DNA of 64,000 nucleotides from Echinicola pacifica DSM 19836. GTDB taxonomy: Bacteria > Bacteroidota > Bacteroidia > Cytophagales > Cyclobacteriaceae. The notes below the pieces were generated by a model. The model made no database searches. It had not been told where the DNA came from and saw nothing but the letters and a program-made list of their open reading frames with translations. The translations under genes were made by a program, and so were the position numbers. The stretch lies in contig NZ_KB890759.1 of assembly GCF_000373245.1 (NCBI RefSeq), positions 114,852 through 178,851 of the forward strand, written 5' to 3'. The first letter of the stretch is position 1. Each line of letters begins with the position of its first letter. Shown here piece by piece: positions 61,879-64,000 of this stretch.

Positions 61879-62880
61879 TTAGTTATTGGCAACAGTTTTA
61901 TTTTTTTCGTTCCATTCTTCAATTAACTTAAATGTTAACTTATTCTTTACAATATCTAAATGTTTTACATTTTCCATAATTTCTACTTCAGTAAATTTTT
62001 TAGATGGTTTAAAAACTATTGGGAATTTTTCTGGATAAAAGCTTTCGTCTTTTTTACCAACTAAAACTAGACAAGGTATTTCTATATTCTTTATTTCTTG
62101 TTCATAGTTTTTAGAATCAAAATTCATAACCATATTATAAGAGTATGAAGGAACTTGTAGGCTGTCATTAATATTTTTAGGGCGATTAAAAAACAAAACA
62201 GGTAACGTGTTTAATTTTTTTATTCCTAGGTTATTGAGCATCGAAAGTCCTATGATTCTTTTTAAGGCTACTATCACCCATCCACCGCTATTTGGTTTTA
62301 CTGTTGGAGCTTTATATCCTAAATAAGGTGCTATCAATATAGCTTTATCTACTTTACGATTATTTGGGTTACCAATATATCTCAAAATGAATCCACCGCC
62401 TGATGAATGACCAGCTAAAATAATTTTATTAGCATAAAGTTTTTTATTGCTAAAGTGGATTAAGTCTTCGATATCGTTTTCAAGCTGTCCAATAAAATCA
62501 ATATCACCTCGTTTACCTTTATTTCTACCATGTCCCCTTACATCGGGAGTTATTACTGTAGCAATATTTCTACTTGCAATTTCATTCGCAATTTCTGATA
62601 AATACCTACTTTCTGACCCTGACCCATGAATAAGAATCATAACATCATTACTTTTACTTTTATAAATACGACTAAAAATCTCTTGACCATCTCTCATTTT
62701 CAGCCATTGTTCAGTACCTGAATTTATTTCTGAATGTTTTTTAACAGAGCTAAAATCATAATTCTCAATATTTTTTTCAAGTTTAATAGGCCAGTAAATA
62801 AGAGTAAAACATATTGAAGCATAAATACCAACAGTTATCAAAAAGGTCTTTATACCCCATTTTAAAATCTTGTTTTTCAT
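61879..62880 (-). CDS. Alpha/beta hydrolase (monoacylglycerol lipase-like), membrane-anchored
   Basis: A 333-residue hydrolase with an N-terminal transmembrane segment (about 11-31). The oxyanion loop is IHGSGSESRY near 84-93, the nucleophile Ser159 is in AGHSSGGG, and PDVRGHGRNKG (112-122) is a serine aminopeptidase/monoglyceride lipase hallmark. The acid is probably in VLVGKKDESFYP and the histidine in ENVKHLDIV. It is likely periplasmic, with a lipid ester as a plausible substrate. Confidence 0.87.
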   Translation of the reverse strand: MKNKILKWGIKTFLITVGIYASICFTLIYWPIKLEKNIENYDFSSVKKHSEINSGTEQWLKMRDGQEIFSRIYKSKSNDVMILIHGSGSESRYLSEIANEIASRNIATVITPDVRGHGRNKGKRGDIDFIGQLENDIEDLIHFSNKKLYANKIILAGHSSGGGFILRYIGNPNNRKVDKAILIAPYLGYKAPTVKPNSGGWVIVALKRIIGLSMLNNLGIKKLNTLPVLFFNRPKNINDSLQVPSYSYNMVMNFDSKNYEQEIKNIEIPCLVLVGKKDESFYPEKFPIVFKPSKKFTEVEIMENVKHLDIVKNKLTFKLIEEWNEKNKTVANN

Positions 62881-62983
62881 AGTTTTCTAAATAATTAATT
62901 TATCAGTAAAAGTCAAATTTAAAATGAATTAAAGAAAAAAATAAATTTTGAATTGTTGATTTTTAACCTTGAGCTGTCAAATT

Positions 62984-63118
62984 GTTGCCAACGGCCGTGG
63001 CTATGGCAAGTGCGGGATTTTGAAACCGAATCTTTGTCCTCAAGACTGAATGTCCTTTAGATGTAATATCTTCATTTTTAAGCAGTCAACCCACATTTGC
63101 TATAGCCGATGTTAGCGG
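62984..63118 (-). repeat. attC-like inverted repeat R14
   Basis: Left GGCTATGGCAAGTGCGGG and right, reversed, GGCTATAGCAAATGTGGG; outer boxes are CCAACGG and GTTAGCGG. Its left 50 bases (62990-63039) are identical to those of R10. About 135 bases. Confidence 0.65.
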
Positions 63119-63147
63119 TTCGGGCTTTTTCTTTTTCGTTTCAATTG

Positions 63148-63771
63148 TCAGTCTATGAATTCTTTTTTGTTTTTTCTTATAAAGTCAACCTGAATTTGTT
63201 GCAAGTTTTCTGTCTTATAAAGTTCATAAAACTCCGTGTCAAAGTCGTTTAATGGATTTTCGTCATAGGATTTACTAAACCCTTCGAGTGTTCCATCTTG
63301 GTGCTTGGTGATTTTTTCATATTCACTTTCAAACGTCTTATTTGCTTTTTCCGTCAGATTGGCAAATTTGGATGCTCCAACAAGTTTTAATGCTTCGGGA
63401 AGATGTTTGTAAAATTGTCCGTCTGGATTGAGGTAGAATTGATTGTAACCGCCATTATTGACTTCTGCTTCCAATACCCAAATCATATAAATTGATTTTC
63501 TTGATTTGTTCCAAGACATTACCGTCTCATATTCCTTTTCATAGTCAGTTGGTTGCTTCTCGGAAAGATTGTCAAAAATAACTTGTAGTAAATTTTCGTC
63601 CGAAGTTGAGTCAATAATCTGTTCTGTCAATTCCTTGTAAATAGGTCTGTTCTTAAAAGCTTCAACTGAACTGGCGAGTATTTCTTCCATTTCTGGCGTT
63701 AATTTTCCGTGATCATTTTTTGACTTTCCTGAAGAGCCAAAGAAGTTTAGAATAGTTGATATTATTCCCAT
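63148..63771 (-). CDS. DUF4375 (DMP19-like) domain protein
   Basis: A 207-residue cytoplasmic protein. The core matches DUF4375/DMP19: YETVMSWNKSRKSIYMIWVLEAEVNNGGYNQFYLNPDGQFYKHLPEALKLVGASKFANL. The N-terminus (MGIISTILNFFGSSGKSKND) is short and basic and recalls the MGIFRNLLG start of the DUF695 protein. Function is unknown; family members are frequent in Bacteroidota accessory regions. It is the last gene of the array, upstream of R14 and next to the terminal palindrome. Confidence 0.85.
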   Translation of the reverse strand: MGIISTILNFFGSSGKSKNDHGKLTPEMEEILASSVEAFKNRPIYKELTEQIIDSTSDENLLQVIFDNLSEKQPTDYEKEYETVMSWNKSRKSIYMIWVLEAEVNNGGYNQFYLNPDGQFYKHLPEALKLVGASKFANLTEKANKTFESEYEKITKHQDGTLEGFSKSYDENPLNDFDTEFYELYKTENLQQIQVDFIRKNKKEFID

Positions 63772-63864
63772 CGCTATTAATATCCTTGTCAGTTATGTTG
63801 TCTTTTTGTAGCCTTCCCTATTCTAGGACACTTTAAAATTCGACAAATAATTATTATTTAAATT

Positions 63865-63900
63865 AGATTTGATGAAGAATTTAAATTCTTCATCAAATCT
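63865..63900. repeat. 36-base perfect palindrome
   Basis: Bases 63865-63900 equal their own reverse complement over the full 36 positions (centre TTTAAA, outer ends AGATTTGATG and CATCAAATCT). Without a loop it would extrude as a cruciform or act as a bidirectional terminator. It sits just outside sequence resembling an IS end. Confidence 0.85.
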
Positions 63901-64000
63901 GGGTGGATATAACGGAGCATGCTGACCCCTCCAATCCGGAATGTTTTCAAGAAGTGAAAGTGCCTTTACAGGCAGGATTCGACTGACATTCCGGCGTATG
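63901..64000. mobile_element. Possible outer end of an IS21-family element (truncated by window)
   Basis: The sequence TGCTGACCCCTCCAATCCGG (from 63920) and the inverted pair CCGGAATG (63936-63943) / CATTCCGG (63987-63994) resemble the repeated terminal sites of IS21-type elements in Bacteroidota. No istA or istB coding sequence is within the window, so this rests on recall of the repeat style only. Confidence 0.35.

Noticed and set aside
43870..63118. The long inverted repeats as ordinary Rho-independent terminators
   Set aside because: They are too long, mostly lack T-runs, have paired outer AAC/GTT boxes, and are shared between unrelated genes.

Overview
The window looks like chromosomal DNA of a Bacteroidota bacterium, most likely of the Cytophagales/Cyclobacteriaceae type. 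Four things point there: a very large M4 metallopeptidase ending in a type IX secretion (T9SS) C-terminal sorting domain; Bacteroidota-type promoters (TTTG, 19 bases, TAnnTTTG); short Crp/Fnr regulators of about 190 residues; and many porin-like beta-barrel proteins and lipoproteins with MKK-type signals. No replication origin, rRNA, CRISPR array or complete transposon is visible. Assignments rest on reading motifs by eye; no database search was possible.

Region 1 (1-43.3 kb) is ordinary core and shell genome of moderate GC. In order it holds: the tail of an SDR dehydrogenase; a YihY/BrkB membrane protein; a lipid-handling trio (PlsC-like acyltransferase, patatin-like lipase, metallo-beta-lactamase-fold hydrolase); accA; a DUF502 membrane protein; ilvA; a beta-barrel protein; the 2035-residue secreted M4 peptidase; a membrane-anchored TPR-HTH regulator; two identical tRNA-Asp genes; a Bcr/CflA efflux pump; an ABC-F ATPase; an RlmI-like rRNA methyltransferase; a formate/nitrite-type channel; lhgO; an organic-peroxide module (Ohr, DoxX, OhrR); an FMN glutamate-synthase-like protein; a YheT hydrolase; a lone HPt protein coupled to a BaiN/HI0933 flavoprotein; a HerA-like ATPase; DUF4332 and DUF937 proteins; an exported TPR/DnaJ-zinc-finger protein with yjdM; a Crp/azoreductase pair; a GNAT acetyltransferase; lipoproteins; an esterase; and map.

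Region 2 (about 43.9-63.1 kb) is visibly more AT-rich and organised differently. Mostly single genes, nearly all on the minus strand, are separated by long imperfect inverted repeats of about 125-195 bases. I count 14. On the minus strand most begin with a ...AAC box next to the upstream gene's stop codon and end with a CGTT-type box just before the next start codon. This is the layout of integron gene cassettes and attC sites. Arm mismatches mostly become G.T wobbles on the plus strand, which would be the bottom strand of such sites. No integrase is in the window, so this could be a CALIN (attC cluster lacking an integrase) or the distal part of a chromosomal integron. The cargo is typical of cassettes: alpha/beta hydrolases, a beta-lactamase-fold hydrolase, regulators with paired oxidoreductases, GyrI-like, DUF695, DUF4375 and TonB-C proteins, small beta-barrels, and several decayed genes with identifiable lesions.

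A theme shared by both regions is three same-strand modules made of a short Crp/Fnr regulator followed by an oxidoreductase (azoreductase, NQO-like, SDR). Each has its own inverted repeat in the gap just before the enzyme, which suggests one dedicated regulator per enzyme. The window ends in a 36-base perfect palindrome followed by sequence resembling the outer end of an IS21-family element.
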